DNA of 64,000 nucleotides. Origin: an uncultured Mycobacterium sp. (GTDB taxonomy: Bacteria; Actinomycetota; Actinomycetes; Mycobacteriales; Mycobacteriaceae). The stretch lies in NCBI GenBank assembly GCA_900078375.1, contig FLQS01000004.1, positions 62,001 through 126,000 on the forward strand, read 5' to 3'. Position 1 is the stretch's first letter, and each line of letters starts with the position of its first letter. Below the pieces are notes generated by a model that did no database searches, had not been told where the DNA came from, and was given only the letters and a program-made list of their open reading frames with translations. Shown piece by piece: positions 19,143 to 27,516 of this stretch. Both the position numbers and the translations under genes were made by a program.

Positions 19143-19994
19143 ATGCCGTATTTGTGCGCATTTCTCGCACGCTCGTTGTCCACAGGCCTGACTTTCCGAT
19201 GGCGCGGGGAGCATGCAGCATCACCCGAGATATTGCTGGAATACACTGCGGTAGAACGTATCTGGCACGGAGTTTACAGCCGCGGCCCTGCCGACACGGC
19301 TCGCAGGCTCAAAGGTCTAGATTTAGCCTGCGGCGAGGTGGTTGGCGTGTGCATGGCCACTGCAGCGCGCGCCTATGGTTTCGATACCGAGAACCGCGCT
19401 GAATTGCACGTGCTGAACCCCTCTGGGCATCAGCTGCGGCCCGCCGACGGGCTTGTCGTGCACCGGCGCGACGGCGCACCGCTGAAACCGTTAGCAGGTC
19501 GGCCGACCACAGCGCCGGCCTGGACTGCAATAGAGGTGGCTCGCACTCTGCGACGTCCGCGAGCCTTGGCCACGCTCGATGCCGCGCTGCGCTCAAGGCG
19601 TTGCGACCTCGCGGCATTGTCCTGTGCGGTGGCGGCACAGAAGGGCCGACGAGGCGTCGTGAAGGTCCGCCATTTGCTTCTGATTGCCGACGGCCGAGCC
19701 GAGTCGCCGATGGAAAGCGAGGCCCGCCTCGTCATGATCGATGGCGGGCTCCCCAGCCCGGTCTTGCAGGCTGAAGTGGTCGACGCTCGAGGACGGTTGC
19801 GCAGGCTCGACTTCGCGTGGCCGAGCCACAAGGTTGCCGCCGAATACGACAGCGGCGAATGGCACGTCGGGGCGGATGCGCTCCGACGGGACAGGGAAAA
19901 GCTGGCCGCGCTGCAAGACCTCGGATGGATGGTCGTGCCGATTGTCGTCGACGATGTGCGGCGCCAGCCGAGTGTTGCGCGCGAGTGTGCCTGA
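19143..19994 (+). CDS. DUF559/Vsr-like endonuclease-fold protein with AbiEi-like N-terminus
   Basis: A 283-residue protein of a class common in mycobacteria. The N-terminal ~70 residues resemble an AbiEi-type winged-helix region (ILLEYTAVERIWHGVYSRG). The C-terminal ~120 residues fit the PD-(D/E)xK nuclease fold of DUF559: ESEARLVMIDGG, RRLDFAWPSHKVAAEYDSGEWH with its Asp, Glu and Asp, then RRDREKLAALQDLGWMVVPI. The biological role is unknown: antitoxin-like regulator, repair nuclease or mobile-element nuclease are all possible. It stands alone between galE and a convergent gene, bounded by perfect 19-bp inverted repeats 8 bp before its ATG and 28 bp after its stop. The first ~15 residues are uncertain. 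Confidence 0.75.
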   Translation: MPYLCAFLARSLSTGLTFRWRGEHAASPEILLEYTAVERIWHGVYSRGPADTARRLKGLDLACGEVVGVCMATAARAYGFDTENRAELHVLNPSGHQLRPADGLVVHRRDGAPLKPLAGRPTTAPAWTAIEVARTLRRPRALATLDAALRSRRCDLAALSCAVAAQKGRRGVVKVRHLLLIADGRAESPMESEARLVMIDGGLPSPVLQAEVVDARGRLRRLDFAWPSHKVAAEYDSGEWHVGADALRRDREKLAALQDLGWMVVPIVVDDVRRQPSVARECA

Positions 19995-20022
19995 AGTGCA
20001 CGCTACGACGGCGCGTCCTCGT

Positions 20023-20041
20023 GCCGACACGCACGCTCGCG
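20023..20041 (-). repeat. 19-bp inverted repeat, right copy
   Basis: GCCGACACGCACGCTCGCG, the exact reverse complement of 19116-19134. It sits between the DUF559 gene and the convergent cyclotransferase-like gene. Alone it can form only a weak 5-bp hairpin (CGTGC/GCACG). No target-site duplication is visible outside the two copies. Confidence 0.8.
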
Positions 20042-20051
20042 CGTGGAGGCG

Positions 20052-20534
20052 TTAGCCGCTGCTGGTGCCTGGGCCGACGTTGATGGCCGGGCGGGTGCGC
20101 AGGTCGTGCACGTACTCCGCTGGCGCACCGGCGATCTCGGCGGCGTCGGCCATCACACCGATGTAGCGTGCCGAGGGTAGCCCACCCTCCCATGCGTCCA
20201 GCACGTAGAGCCAGGCGAGCACGGGATCGGTTGTGGTGTCGGTGGATTCGCACTCAATGCGGCATCTGATCTTCTTGTGGAAGCCGAGCTCCGAGCCTTC
20301 CCACCGATCCAGGTTCTGCTCGTCGGCAGGCGTCATGTCGTAGAGCACCACGAACACCTTTTCGTCGGGGTCCTCGACCAGAGTCGCCAGTGCGCCTTCC
20401 CAGCCGATGTCCGCACCGGCGAAGGTCAGCCGCCAGCCGTGCAACCAGCCGGTTCCGGCCATCGGCGAATGTGGCGCACGCTCCAGCATCTGCTCGGGAT
20501 GCATGTTGGACCCATAGGCGGCGTAGAGCGGCAC
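20052..20534 (-). CDS. Gamma-glutamylcyclotransferase-like protein (Rv3304-like)
   Basis: A 160-residue protein of the GGCT/AIG2 fold. The N-terminal substrate loop YAAYGSNMHPEQM, the LTFAGADIGWEGALATL strand and VVLYDMTPADEQNLDRWEG, with candidate catalytic Glu residues, match the family. M. tuberculosis has a 159-residue protein (Rv3304) in the same place, next to lpdA. Family members release 5-oxoproline from gamma-glutamyl peptides, but many GGCT-fold proteins have other roles. The start lies about 100 bp from the divergent lpdA gene. Confidence 0.75.
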   Translation of the reverse strand: MPLYAAYGSNMHPEQMLERAPHSPMAGTGWLHGWRLTFAGADIGWEGALATLVEDPDEKVFVVLYDMTPADEQNLDRWEGSELGFHKKIRCRIECESTDTTTDPVLAWLYVLDAWEGGLPSARYIGVMADAAEIAGAPAEYVHDLRTRPAINVGPGTSSG

Positions 20535-20620
20535 GGGGAAAGCCTAGAGCGTCCCGTCAGCGGGAGCGCGGGGACTCCGGTGATTCGTTCAGTGGTGAGG
20601 AGCACACCCATCCGGTCCAC

Positions 20621-20632
20621 TAGATTGAGCCC
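20621..20632 (+). promoter_or_regulatory. Leaderless promoter of lpdA
   Basis: TAGATT at 20621-20626 ends 6 nt before GTG 20633, and no Shine-Dalgarno sequence lies between them. Confidence 0.5.
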
Positions 20633-22036
20633 GTGACGACGCGGATCGTGATCATCGGTGGGGGGCCGGCCGGTTACGAGGCCGCATTGGTCGCAGCGGG
20701 GCGTGCCGAGGTCACCGTGGTGGACTCCGACGGCATCGGCGGTGCCTGCGTTCTCTTCGACTGCGTGCCGTCCAAGACCTTCATCGCCTCGACCGGGGTG
20801 CGCACTGAACTGCGCCGCGCCTCCGGCCTGGGGTTCGGCATCGGCATCGACGACGCCAAGATCTCGCTGCCCCAGATCAACAACCGGGTGAAGACGCTGG
20901 CCCGGTCGCAGTCCGCCGATATCGGCACGCAGCTGCTCCGCGAGAAGGTCAACGTCGTCCAGGGCCGCGGCGAGCTCACCGACGCCGTGCCGGGCATGGC
21001 GCACCACCGGGTGAAGGTCACCACACCCAACGGCCAGGTCGGCGTCCTCAAGGCCGATGTGGTGCTGATGGCCACCGGCGCGAGCCCCCGGGTCTTGCCG
21101 AACGCGGAGCCCGATGGTGAGCGGATCCTGACCTGGCGCCAGCTCTACGACCTTCCTGAGCTGCCCGAACACCTGGTGATCGTCGGGTCCGGGGTCACCG
21201 GGGCCGAGTTCTGCAACGCCTACACCGAGCTCGGCGTCACCGTCACCGTGGTGGCCAGTCGCGACCAGATCCTTCCGCACGAGGACAGCGACGCGGCCGC
21301 CGTGCTGGAAGAAGTCTTCGCCGAACGCGGGGTGACGCTGGTCAAGAACGCCAGGGCGTCCTCGGTGCTCCGCACGGATGGCGGGGTCAAGGTCACGATG
21401 GCCGACGGCCGCGTCGTCGAGGGCAGCCACGCGCTGATGACGGTCGGCTCGGTGCCCAACACCGTTGGTCTCGGGCTTGAACGCGTCGGCGTCGAGCTCG
21501 GGCCGGGCAACTTCATCCCGGTGGACCGGGTGTCCCGGACGGCAGCCTCGGGCATCTACGCCGCCGGCGACTGCACGGGACTGCTGCCGTTGGCGTCTGT
21601 CGCGGCGATGCAGGGCCGCATCGCGATGTATCACGCACTGGGTGAGGGGGTGGCCCCGATTCGGCTGCGCACGGTGGCCTCAGCCACCTTCACCAGGCCC
21701 GAGATCGCTGCCGTCGGGGTCCCGCAAACCGCCATCGACGACGGTTCGGTGCCCGCCCGCACGATAATGCTGCCGCTGAACACCAACGCGCGAGCCAAGA
21801 TGTCGCTGCTCACGCGCGGTTTCGTCAAGATCTTCTGCCGGCCGGCGACCGGCGTCGTCATCGGCGGGGTGGTGGTGGCCCCGATCGCCTCCGAGCTGAT
21901 CCTGCCGATCGCCCTTGCGGTGCAAAACCGCATTTCGGTGACCGATCTGGCCCAGACGCTGTCGGTCTACCCGTCGTTGTCGGGGTCGATCGTCGAGGCT
22001 GCGCGCCGCCTGATGGCACACGACGATCTGGACTAG
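20633..22036 (+). CDS. lpdA: LpdA-type flavoprotein disulfide reductase / NAD(P)H quinone reductase
   Basis: A 467-residue pyridine nucleotide-disulfide oxidoreductase. It has the FAD loop IVIIGGGPAGYEAALVA, the redox region GGACVLFDCVPSK, the NAD(P) loop LVIVGSGVTGAEF, YAAGDCTGLLPLASVA (second FAD motif) and a C-terminal dimerisation domain ending SVYPSLSGSIVEAARRL. The His-x-x-x-x-Glu pair of true lipoamide dehydrogenases is replaced (Tyr in VYPSLSG). M. tuberculosis LpdA is a quinone reductase. As I recall that protein lacks the first redox Cys, whereas here both Cys of C-x4-C are present. The next gene, glpD2, starts 11 bp after its stop. Confidence 0.9.
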   Translation: MTTRIVIIGGGPAGYEAALVAAGRAEVTVVDSDGIGGACVLFDCVPSKTFIASTGVRTELRRASGLGFGIGIDDAKISLPQINNRVKTLARSQSADIGTQLLREKVNVVQGRGELTDAVPGMAHHRVKVTTPNGQVGVLKADVVLMATGASPRVLPNAEPDGERILTWRQLYDLPELPEHLVIVGSGVTGAEFCNAYTELGVTVTVVASRDQILPHEDSDAAAVLEEVFAERGVTLVKNARASSVLRTDGGVKVTMADGRVVEGSHALMTVGSVPNTVGLGLERVGVELGPGNFIPVDRVSRTAASGIYAAGDCTGLLPLASVAAMQGRIAMYHALGEGVAPIRLRTVASATFTRPEIAAVGVPQTAIDDGSVPARTIMLPLNTNARAKMSLLTRGFVKIFCRPATGVVIGGVVVAPIASELILPIALAVQNRISVTDLAQTLSVYPSLSGSIVEAARRLMAHDDLD

Positions 22037-22047
22037 CCTGGGGCCCT

Positions 22048-23793
22048 ATGAGCGACCCGATCTCTAGACCGGGCACCGGTCAGACCTTTCTCGGACCTTC
22101 CGAACGTGTGCGCGCCTGGGAGCGACTGGGCAGCGAACAGTTCGACGTCGTCGTCGTGGGCGGTGGCGTGGTCGGTGCGGGCTGCGCACTGGATGCCGCG
22201 ACTCGCGGGCTCAAGGTGGCCCTCGTCGAGGCGCGGGACTTCGCATCGGGAACGTCGAGCCGCAGTTCGAAGATGTTCCACGGTGGGCTGCGCTACCTCG
22301 AGCAACTGGAGTTCGGCCTGGTGCGTGAGGCGCTGCACGAGCGCGAGCTGTCCCTGACCACGCTGGCGCCCCATCTGGTCAAGCCGCTGCCGTTTCTGTT
22401 CCCGCTGACCAAGCGGGTGTGGGAGCGGCCGTATGTCGCCGCTGGCATATTCCTCTACGACCAGCTGGGTGGCGCGAAATCCGTTCCGCCGCAAAAGCAT
22501 TTGACGAAATCCGGCGCGCTGCGGCTGGCGCCCGGCCTCAAGCGCAGTTCGCTGATCGGCGGCATCCGCTATTACGACACGGTCGTCGACGACGCCCGGC
22601 ACACCATGACCGTCGCACGCACGGCGGCTCACTATGGCGCAGTGGTGCGCACGTCGACCCAGGTGGTGAAGCTGCTCCGCGAGGGCGACCGGGTGGTCGG
22701 GGTGACGATCCGGGATTCCGAAGACGGTGCAGTCGAGGACGTTCGCGGCCACGTGGTGATCAACGCCACCGGGGTGTGGACCGACGAGATTCAGGCGCTG
22801 TCCAAGGAGCGCGGTCGTTTTCGGGTGCGGGCGTCCAAGGGTGTGCATGTCGTGGTGCCGCGGGATCGCATCGTGTCCGAGGTGGCGATCATCCTGCGTA
22901 CCGAGAAGTCGGTGCTGTTCGTGATCCCGTGGGGCACGCACTGGATCATCGGGACCACCGACACCGACTGGAACCTCGATCTGGCGCACCCGGCAGCGAC
23001 CAAGGCGGACATCGACTACATCCTCGCCACCGTCAACACGGTGCTGGCCACGCCGTTGACGCACGACGACATCGACGGGGTTTACGCCGGGCTGCGGCCG
23101 CTGCTGGCCGGGGAGAGCGAGGAGACCTCCAAGTTGTCGCGCGAGCACGCGGTGGCGGTGCCGTCGCCGGGCCTGGTCGCGATCGCGGGTGGCAAGTACA
23201 CGACGTATCGGGTGATGGCCGAGGACGCGGTGGACGCGGCGGCGGAGTACATCCCGGCCCGGGTGGCGCCGTCGATCACCGAGAAGGTGCCGCTGATGGG
23301 CGCGGACGGATACTTCGCGCTGATCAACCAGACCCACAGCGTGGGGGCACGGTATGACCTGCATCCCTACCGGGTGCGTCATCTGCTGGACCGGTACGGC
23401 TCGCTGATCGGCGAGGTATTGGCGCTGGCGGCAGACAAGCCGGAGCTACTGGAGCCGATCACCGATGCGCCGGTGTACCTCAAGGTCGAGGCGGCTTATG
23501 CGGCGGTCGCCGAGGGGGCACTGCATCTGGAGGACATCCTGGCCCGCCGGATGCGGATCTCGATCGAATATCCGCACCGCGGGGTGGACTGCGCTGCCGA
23601 GGTTGCCGACGTGGTCGCGCCGATCCTGGGCTGGAGCGAGGCTGACTGTGCCCGCGAGGTCGCGACGTATATCGCGAGGGTGGAGGCCGAGGTGTTGTCG
23701 CAGACCCAGCCCGACGACGAGTCGGCCGACGCGTTACGGGCGGCCGCACCGGAGGCGCGGGCCGAGATCCTTGAGCCGGTGCCGCTGAATTGA
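22048..23793 (+). CDS. glpD2: Aerobic glycerol-3-phosphate dehydrogenase
   Basis: A 581-residue FAD-dependent membrane-associated enzyme oxidising glycerol-3-phosphate to dihydroxyacetone phosphate with electron transfer to quinones. The N-terminal FAD motif DVVVVGGGVVGAGCALDAATRG, the glpD signature ARDFASGTSSRSSKMFHGGLRYLEQ, VINATGVWTDE, GTHWIIGTTDTDWN and the C-terminal helical domain are intact. Length is close to M. tuberculosis GlpD2 (585). The lpdA stop TAG forms the start of TAGCCT (22034-22039), a possible -10 box 8 nt before ATG 22048. The next gene overlaps its stop by 4 bp. Confidence 0.93.
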   Translation: MSDPISRPGTGQTFLGPSERVRAWERLGSEQFDVVVVGGGVVGAGCALDAATRGLKVALVEARDFASGTSSRSSKMFHGGLRYLEQLEFGLVREALHERELSLTTLAPHLVKPLPFLFPLTKRVWERPYVAAGIFLYDQLGGAKSVPPQKHLTKSGALRLAPGLKRSSLIGGIRYYDTVVDDARHTMTVARTAAHYGAVVRTSTQVVKLLREGDRVVGVTIRDSEDGAVEDVRGHVVINATGVWTDEIQALSKERGRFRVRASKGVHVVVPRDRIVSEVAIILRTEKSVLFVIPWGTHWIIGTTDTDWNLDLAHPAATKADIDYILATVNTVLATPLTHDDIDGVYAGLRPLLAGESEETSKLSREHAVAVPSPGLVAIAGGKYTTYRVMAEDAVDAAAEYIPARVAPSITEKVPLMGADGYFALINQTHSVGARYDLHPYRVRHLLDRYGSLIGEVLALAADKPELLEPITDAPVYLKVEAAYAAVAEGALHLEDILARRMRISIEYPHRGVDCAAEVADVVAPILGWSEADCAREVATYIARVEAEVLSQTQPDDESADALRAAAPEARAEILEPVPLN

Positions 23794-24656
23794 GACGGCC
23801 GCCACCTCTGCCGGTGCGCGACGGTCTGGGGCCGGCGCGGCTTCGGCTGCAGGGCGGCAAGGTGGCCGACGAGTTCGCCCGGCGATTCGGCCCGGACGGA
23901 CTCGCCAAGGTGCGCGACGGTGAGGTGGTCGACGCCGACGGCGCGGTGATCGACTTGTCCACTGAGATGCCGGCCGGTGCGCATGTCTTCCTGTACCGGG
24001 AGCTGCCCGACGAGGTGGTGGTGCCGTTCGACATCCCGGTGCTCTACCGCGACGACGACATCGTGGTGGTCGACAAGCCGCATTTCCTGGCCACCATGCC
24101 GCGCGGCGGGCATGTGGCTCAGACGGCATTGGTGCGGTTGCGTCGTTCGCTCGATCTGCCTGAGCTCAGCCCGGCGCACCGACTGGACCGGCTGACGGCG
24201 GGGGTGCTGCTGTTCACGGTTCGCCGTGAGGTTCGTGGCGCCTACCAGACTCTGTTTGCGCGCGGTGTGGTGCGCAAGACGTACTTGGCCCGGTCGTCCG
24301 GTGTGGCTTCGGTGGCGCTGCCGACTGTCGTGCACAGCCGAATTATCAAGCAGCGGGGGCGGTTACAGGCGTTCGAGGAACCGGGTGAGCCGAACGCCGA
24401 GACGTTGGTGGAGGAACTGGGTGGGGGGTGTTATCGGCTGAACCCGCGGACGGGGCGCACACATCAGCTGCGCGTGCACATGGCGTCGTTGGATCTGCCG
24501 ATCGACAACGACCCGCTGTATCCGCGCGTGCTCGAGGTTGCGGCCGACGATTTCTCCGCGCCGCTGCAGCTGGTGGCGCATCGGCTGGAGTTCGAGGATC
24601 CGTTCACCGGGGAGCTTCGGTCCTTTGTCAGTCGGTCCGGTGCCTTCGGGCCCTAG
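23790..24656 (+). CDS. RluA family pseudouridine synthase
   Basis: A 288-residue rRNA/tRNA pseudouridine synthase. The catalytic segment PAHRLDRLTAGVLLFTVRRE contains the catalytic Asp of HRLDRxTxG. It is followed by YQTLFARGVVRKTYLA and the RTGRTHQLRVHMASL motif. The start is taken as TTG 23790 overlapping the glpD2 stop (TTGA); GTG 23814 is an alternative. In M. tuberculosis, as I recall, phoY1 lies between glpD2 and this gene (Rv3300c); here the genes overlap directly. The target RNA position is unknown. Confidence 0.85.
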   Translation: MRRPPPLPVRDGLGPARLRLQGGKVADEFARRFGPDGLAKVRDGEVVDADGAVIDLSTEMPAGAHVFLYRELPDEVVVPFDIPVLYRDDDIVVVDKPHFLATMPRGGHVAQTALVRLRRSLDLPELSPAHRLDRLTAGVLLFTVRREVRGAYQTLFARGVVRKTYLARSSGVASVALPTVVHSRIIKQRGRLQAFEEPGEPNAETLVEELGGGCYRLNPRTGRTHQLRVHMASLDLPIDNDPLYPRVLEVAADDFSAPLQLVAHRLEFEDPFTGELRSFVSRSGAFGP

Positions 24657-24688
24657 TCGTTCGGTGTGAACTGCGTCACGATCTTGGT

Positions 24689-25234
24689 ATGGACGACGAT
24701 CACGAGTTGGTGCTGGTAGCCGCATACGCCGATCTCGATCGGGCCCGCTCCGATTTCCACGAGCTCCGAAAGCGGATCAGGCACGGCATGGAGGTGCGTG
24801 CCACCGCACTGGTCACCAAGGATGCCGACGGGCACCCGGAGGTCGTCGAGGCAGAGAATCGGCACGGTCGGGTCGCCCTGGGGGTCGGCGCGGGCCTGGG
24901 GCTCCTGGTCGGCATGTTTATTCCGCCGATCGGGCTGTCGGTTCTGGTCGGCGGGGCGGCGGCCGGGCTGGTCGCCGCGGTCGCCGAGCACGAACTGCGG
25001 ATCGGGCTGCGACACGAGATCGGGGAGGCACTCGAGGCCGGCACCGGTGTGGTCATCTCCGTCGTCTATCCGAACGGGCGGGTCCCGGTCGAGATCACGC
25101 TGTCGGGCTCGGCCAAGGTTGCCTCGCTTCGGATGGACAAGTCCACCATCAACAGCATCGAGAAGGCGGTCGCCGAGGCAATGGCCGGGGCCGGCCACCC
25201 GATCAGCGCTGGCACGACGGACACCAGTACGTGA
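24689..25234 (+). CDS. DUF1269-like protein with two hydrophobic helices
   Basis: A 181-residue protein. The N-terminal soluble segment ([23 protein letters not shown]) and the central glycine-rich hydrophobic hairpin ([37 protein letters not shown]) resemble DUF1269 proteins, as does the C-terminal domain ([27 protein letters not shown]). Their function is not established; they may be membrane-associated or stress proteins. ATG 24689 gives the natural N-terminus; the open frame further upstream is inside the synthase gene. It overlaps nei tail to tail by 32 bp. Confidence 0.65.
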   Translation: MDDDHELVLVAAYADLDRARSDFHELRKRIRHGMEVRATALVTKDADGHPEVVEAENRHGRVALGVGAGLGLLVGMFIPPIGLSVLVGGAAAGLVAAVAEHELRIGLRHEIGEALEAGTGVVISVVYPNGRVPVEITLSGSAKVASLRMDKSTINSIEKAVAEAMAGAGHPISAGTTDTST

Positions 25235-25970
25235 CGCGTTCTTCTTCGGAGGATTCGGCGCGGAGGATCGCCGTGCCGCAGCGGCGGCACGGCTTGCCGG
25301 CTCGACCGTAGATCCAGAGTTCTTGTCCACGTCGGTGGTTGCCCGTCGTGGTGCGCTCCCAGCGGGAGCGGTTGGCCCACAACATCTTGTGCGCCTGGTT
25401 CACCACGCGCAGCGGATCGGTGAGGCTGCTGACCGGGCTGGTCGGCAGCCTGCCGAACACGAAGCACAGCTCGTTGGCGTACACATTGCCCACACCGGCG
25501 AGCACGCGTTGATCCAGCAGCGCCGCGGCGATCGGCCGGTCCGGGTCCTTGGTCAGATTGGCCGCGGCCAGCTCGGGGTTCCAGTCGTCCCCGAGAAGAT
25601 CGGGTCCCAGGTGGGCGACGGCGTCCTGATCGTCCTCGCGGTCGAGTACCTCGAGGACGCCAAGGTCGATGCCCAGTGCCTGAATCTCGGCGGTTTCCAG
25701 GATGATTCGGATCTTGTGGGCTTGCTTTTGTGGTGTGCCCTTGGGGCCGACCCGCCAGCTGCCGTCCATTTTCAGGTGTGAGTGGATGCTGGCCGCGCCG
25801 ACCCGGATGAAGAGGTGTTTGCCGCGGCTGATCACCTCGTCCACGGTGTTGCCGCTGAGATCCACGGTCGCATACCGCGGTACGCGGATATCACAGCGCG
25901 TCAACGTTTTACCGACGAGCGCATCGCGCAGGTTGGTTGCGGTGTGGAAGACGGTGTCGCCCTCGGGCAT
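25203..25970 (-). CDS. nei: Endonuclease VIII-like DNA glycosylase/AP lyase
   Basis: A 255-residue Fpg/Nei family base-excision repair enzyme. The mature N-terminus [10 protein letters not shown] has the catalytic Pro2-Glu3 of Nei rather than the PELPEV of Fpg. SRGKHLFIR supplies the conserved Lys, and [17 protein letters not shown] is the helix-two-turn-helix. The C-terminal zinc finger is CRRCG...YWCPSCQR. It removes oxidised pyrimidines. It corresponds to Rv3297, next to lhr in M. tuberculosis; here an HNH gene and a small secreted protein gene separate the two. Confidence 0.93.
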   Translation of the reverse strand: MPEGDTVFHTATNLRDALVGKTLTRCDIRVPRYATVDLSGNTVDEVISRGKHLFIRVGAASIHSHLKMDGSWRVGPKGTPQKQAHKIRIILETAEIQALGIDLGVLEVLDREDDQDAVAHLGPDLLGDDWNPELAAANLTKDPDRPIAAALLDQRVLAGVGNVYANELCFVFGRLPTSPVSSLTDPLRVVNQAHKMLWANRSRWERTTTGNHRRGQELWIYGRAGKPCRRCGTAILRAESSEEERVTYWCPSCQR

Positions 25971-25979
25971 GGTTCCAGA

Positions 25980-27386
25980 CTAGAAGGGTGGTGGATGGGC
26001 GGCGGCTCTGGCTTCGTTGAGCCCGCGTTCCCAGCGGATCCGGTACTCCCGCTCTTGGGCGCGGGTTTGGCGCCGGGCCGGCATCATCAATCCGCGTCCG
26101 GGCCCGCGTGCCTGGGGCGGCGGGTCCGTCAGATTCAGGTCCTCGGTGGGGGCGAAGAGCTGCGGAAAGAACAGTGCGCCGCCAGGTTTGGTGGTGTAGG
26201 CGCGGCCCGACGGGGACGTCCAGATCACCGTGCCATCGGGCAATTGACGGTCAGCCCAGCCACCCGGGCCTGCATAGAAGGTCTTCAAGAGATGGTGCAG
26301 CCGGCATAGCAGCTTGAGGTTCGACGGATGCGTCGGCCCAAATGGGTAAGGCACCGTGTGGTCGATGTCGGCGACCTCGGCCGGGCGATCACACCCGGGG
26401 AACCGGCAGGTCAGGTCGCGACAACGGATGAACTCCGCCAAGGCGGTCGACGGCCGGTAATGCGGTTCGGCGCTGAGCTCCTTGCCGCCGACGACCGGTC
26501 GCAGTTTGGCTCGCGCGGCCAAGGCTCGCACGGTTTCTGCAGGAATCGCGCCGTAGCCGGGCAGTAGCGCTGGGGCGTTGCCCTGGCCGCTGACGGTCTT
26601 GGCTTCGGCCACAACGTGGATGACGATCTGTGCCGGCGCGCGTTCAGCGCCCGATCGGGCAGGACACTCGTCGGAACCGCAATCACACGTCATGGTCGCA
26701 TTGCCGGCCGCCACCACGCCCACCGCGTCGGCCCGGCGTTGGCGGGTAGTTCGCGAATCGTCTCGGCATACCGTCGCGGCGAGTTGGTCTAGTCGCTGGT
26801 CGAATGCCGCCCCGTCAGTCGCGCGAACCCGGGCCCAGATCTCCGCCATTCCGTCCTTGCCCGGCACGACCTCGACATGCCGGTCGTCGTCGGCGGCGCG
26901 CGCAGTGCGCACGGCATTGGGATCGAGCTCGACGATGTACCAGTCGATGATCTCGGCGATTTTCTTCCGCGAGAACGCGTTCCACTGTTCGGCGTTCCGC
27001 GCAATTCGCTTGTCGATCGCGTCGAGCATTGCCGGGTCGCGAACCAGTCCGGTACGAAACGTCGCGGCGACCACGATGCGAAACTCAAGCGCACCCGAGG
27101 CGAACAGTGCGCCCAACTTCGGTAGCCGCTCAATAAGCTGCAGCCCGTAGTCCATCTCATTCGATGCGCGGCCGCGGCTGACTCCGAGCTCGGCGGCCAC
27201 CTCAGCGGCGACCGCCTCCCAATTGTCGATACACCATTGGGCACGCTCGGCCGCGTCGACTTGACTCATCCGGCGCTGACACAGCCGGCCTGCCGCCAGC
27301 ACCCGATCGGCGATCCCCAACCGTTCAGTGCGCTGCCCCTGGCGCATCGTGTCCAGGAGGTCGGTATCGTCCAACTGTTCGAACAT
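25980..27386 (-). CDS. DUF222/HNH endonuclease family protein (13E12-type)
   Basis: A 468-residue member of the mycobacterial REP13E12 family. A long helical DUF222 region comes first, followed by an HNH site near residue 350: CRDLTCRFPGCDRPAEVADIDHTVPYPFGPTHPSNLKLLCRLHH, with Cys pairs and the D-H/H-H catalytic residues. ATG 27386 is preferred over GTG 27416 because a TAGTAT -10 box ends 7 nt upstream and a perfect SOS box overlaps the start. The family is known in M. tuberculosis to carry SOS boxes; the molecular role is unresolved. It lies 9 bp upstream of nei on the same strand, so nei could be co-induced. Confidence 0.85.
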   Translation of the reverse strand: MFEQLDDTDLLDTMRQGQRTERLGIADRVLAAGRLCQRRMSQVDAAERAQWCIDNWEAVAAEVAAELGVSRGRASNEMDYGLQLIERLPKLGALFASGALEFRIVVAATFRTGLVRDPAMLDAIDKRIARNAEQWNAFSRKKIAEIIDWYIVELDPNAVRTARAADDDRHVEVVPGKDGMAEIWARVRATDGAAFDQRLDQLAATVCRDDSRTTRQRRADAVGVVAAGNATMTCDCGSDECPARSGAERAPAQIVIHVVAEAKTVSGQGNAPALLPGYGAIPAETVRALAARAKLRPVVGGKELSAEPHYRPSTALAEFIRCRDLTCRFPGCDRPAEVADIDHTVPYPFGPTHPSNLKLLCRLHHLLKTFYAGPGGWADRQLPDGTVIWTSPSGRAYTTKPGGALFFPQLFAPTEDLNLTDPPPQARGPGRGLMMPARRQTRAQEREYRIRWERGLNEARAAAHPPPF

Positions 27387-27394
27387 GTGTTCGA
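27379..27394. promoter_or_regulatory. LexA SOS box at the start of the HNH gene
   Basis: TCGAAC-ATGT-GTTCGA, an exact match to the mycobacterial LexA consensus TCGAAC-N4-GTTCGA. It covers the start codon (27384-27386). LexA binding there would block the adjacent -10 box and transcript start. Confidence 0.85.
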
Positions 27395-27497
27395 TACTAT
27401 GCCTCGATACCGACAAGTTGCGTTGTCATCTCTCAGGACATGGGACTCTCCGACAACCGCATGCGTCACCTCACATCAATCGCTGCCGGTTGACAAG

Positions 27498-27516
27498 GGC
27501 CGGCGCGATACCGGCC
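27498..27516 (-). terminator. Hairpin after the DUF4189 gene
   Basis: GGCCGG (27498-27503) and CCGGCC (27511-27516) form a 6-bp G+C stem with a 7-nt loop, directly after the stop codon of the minus-strand secreted protein gene. Confidence 0.4.

Noticed and set aside
20460..21634. Antisense frame of about 400 codons over lpdA
   Set aside because: Shadow of lpdA codon bias; the sense frame has all family motifs.
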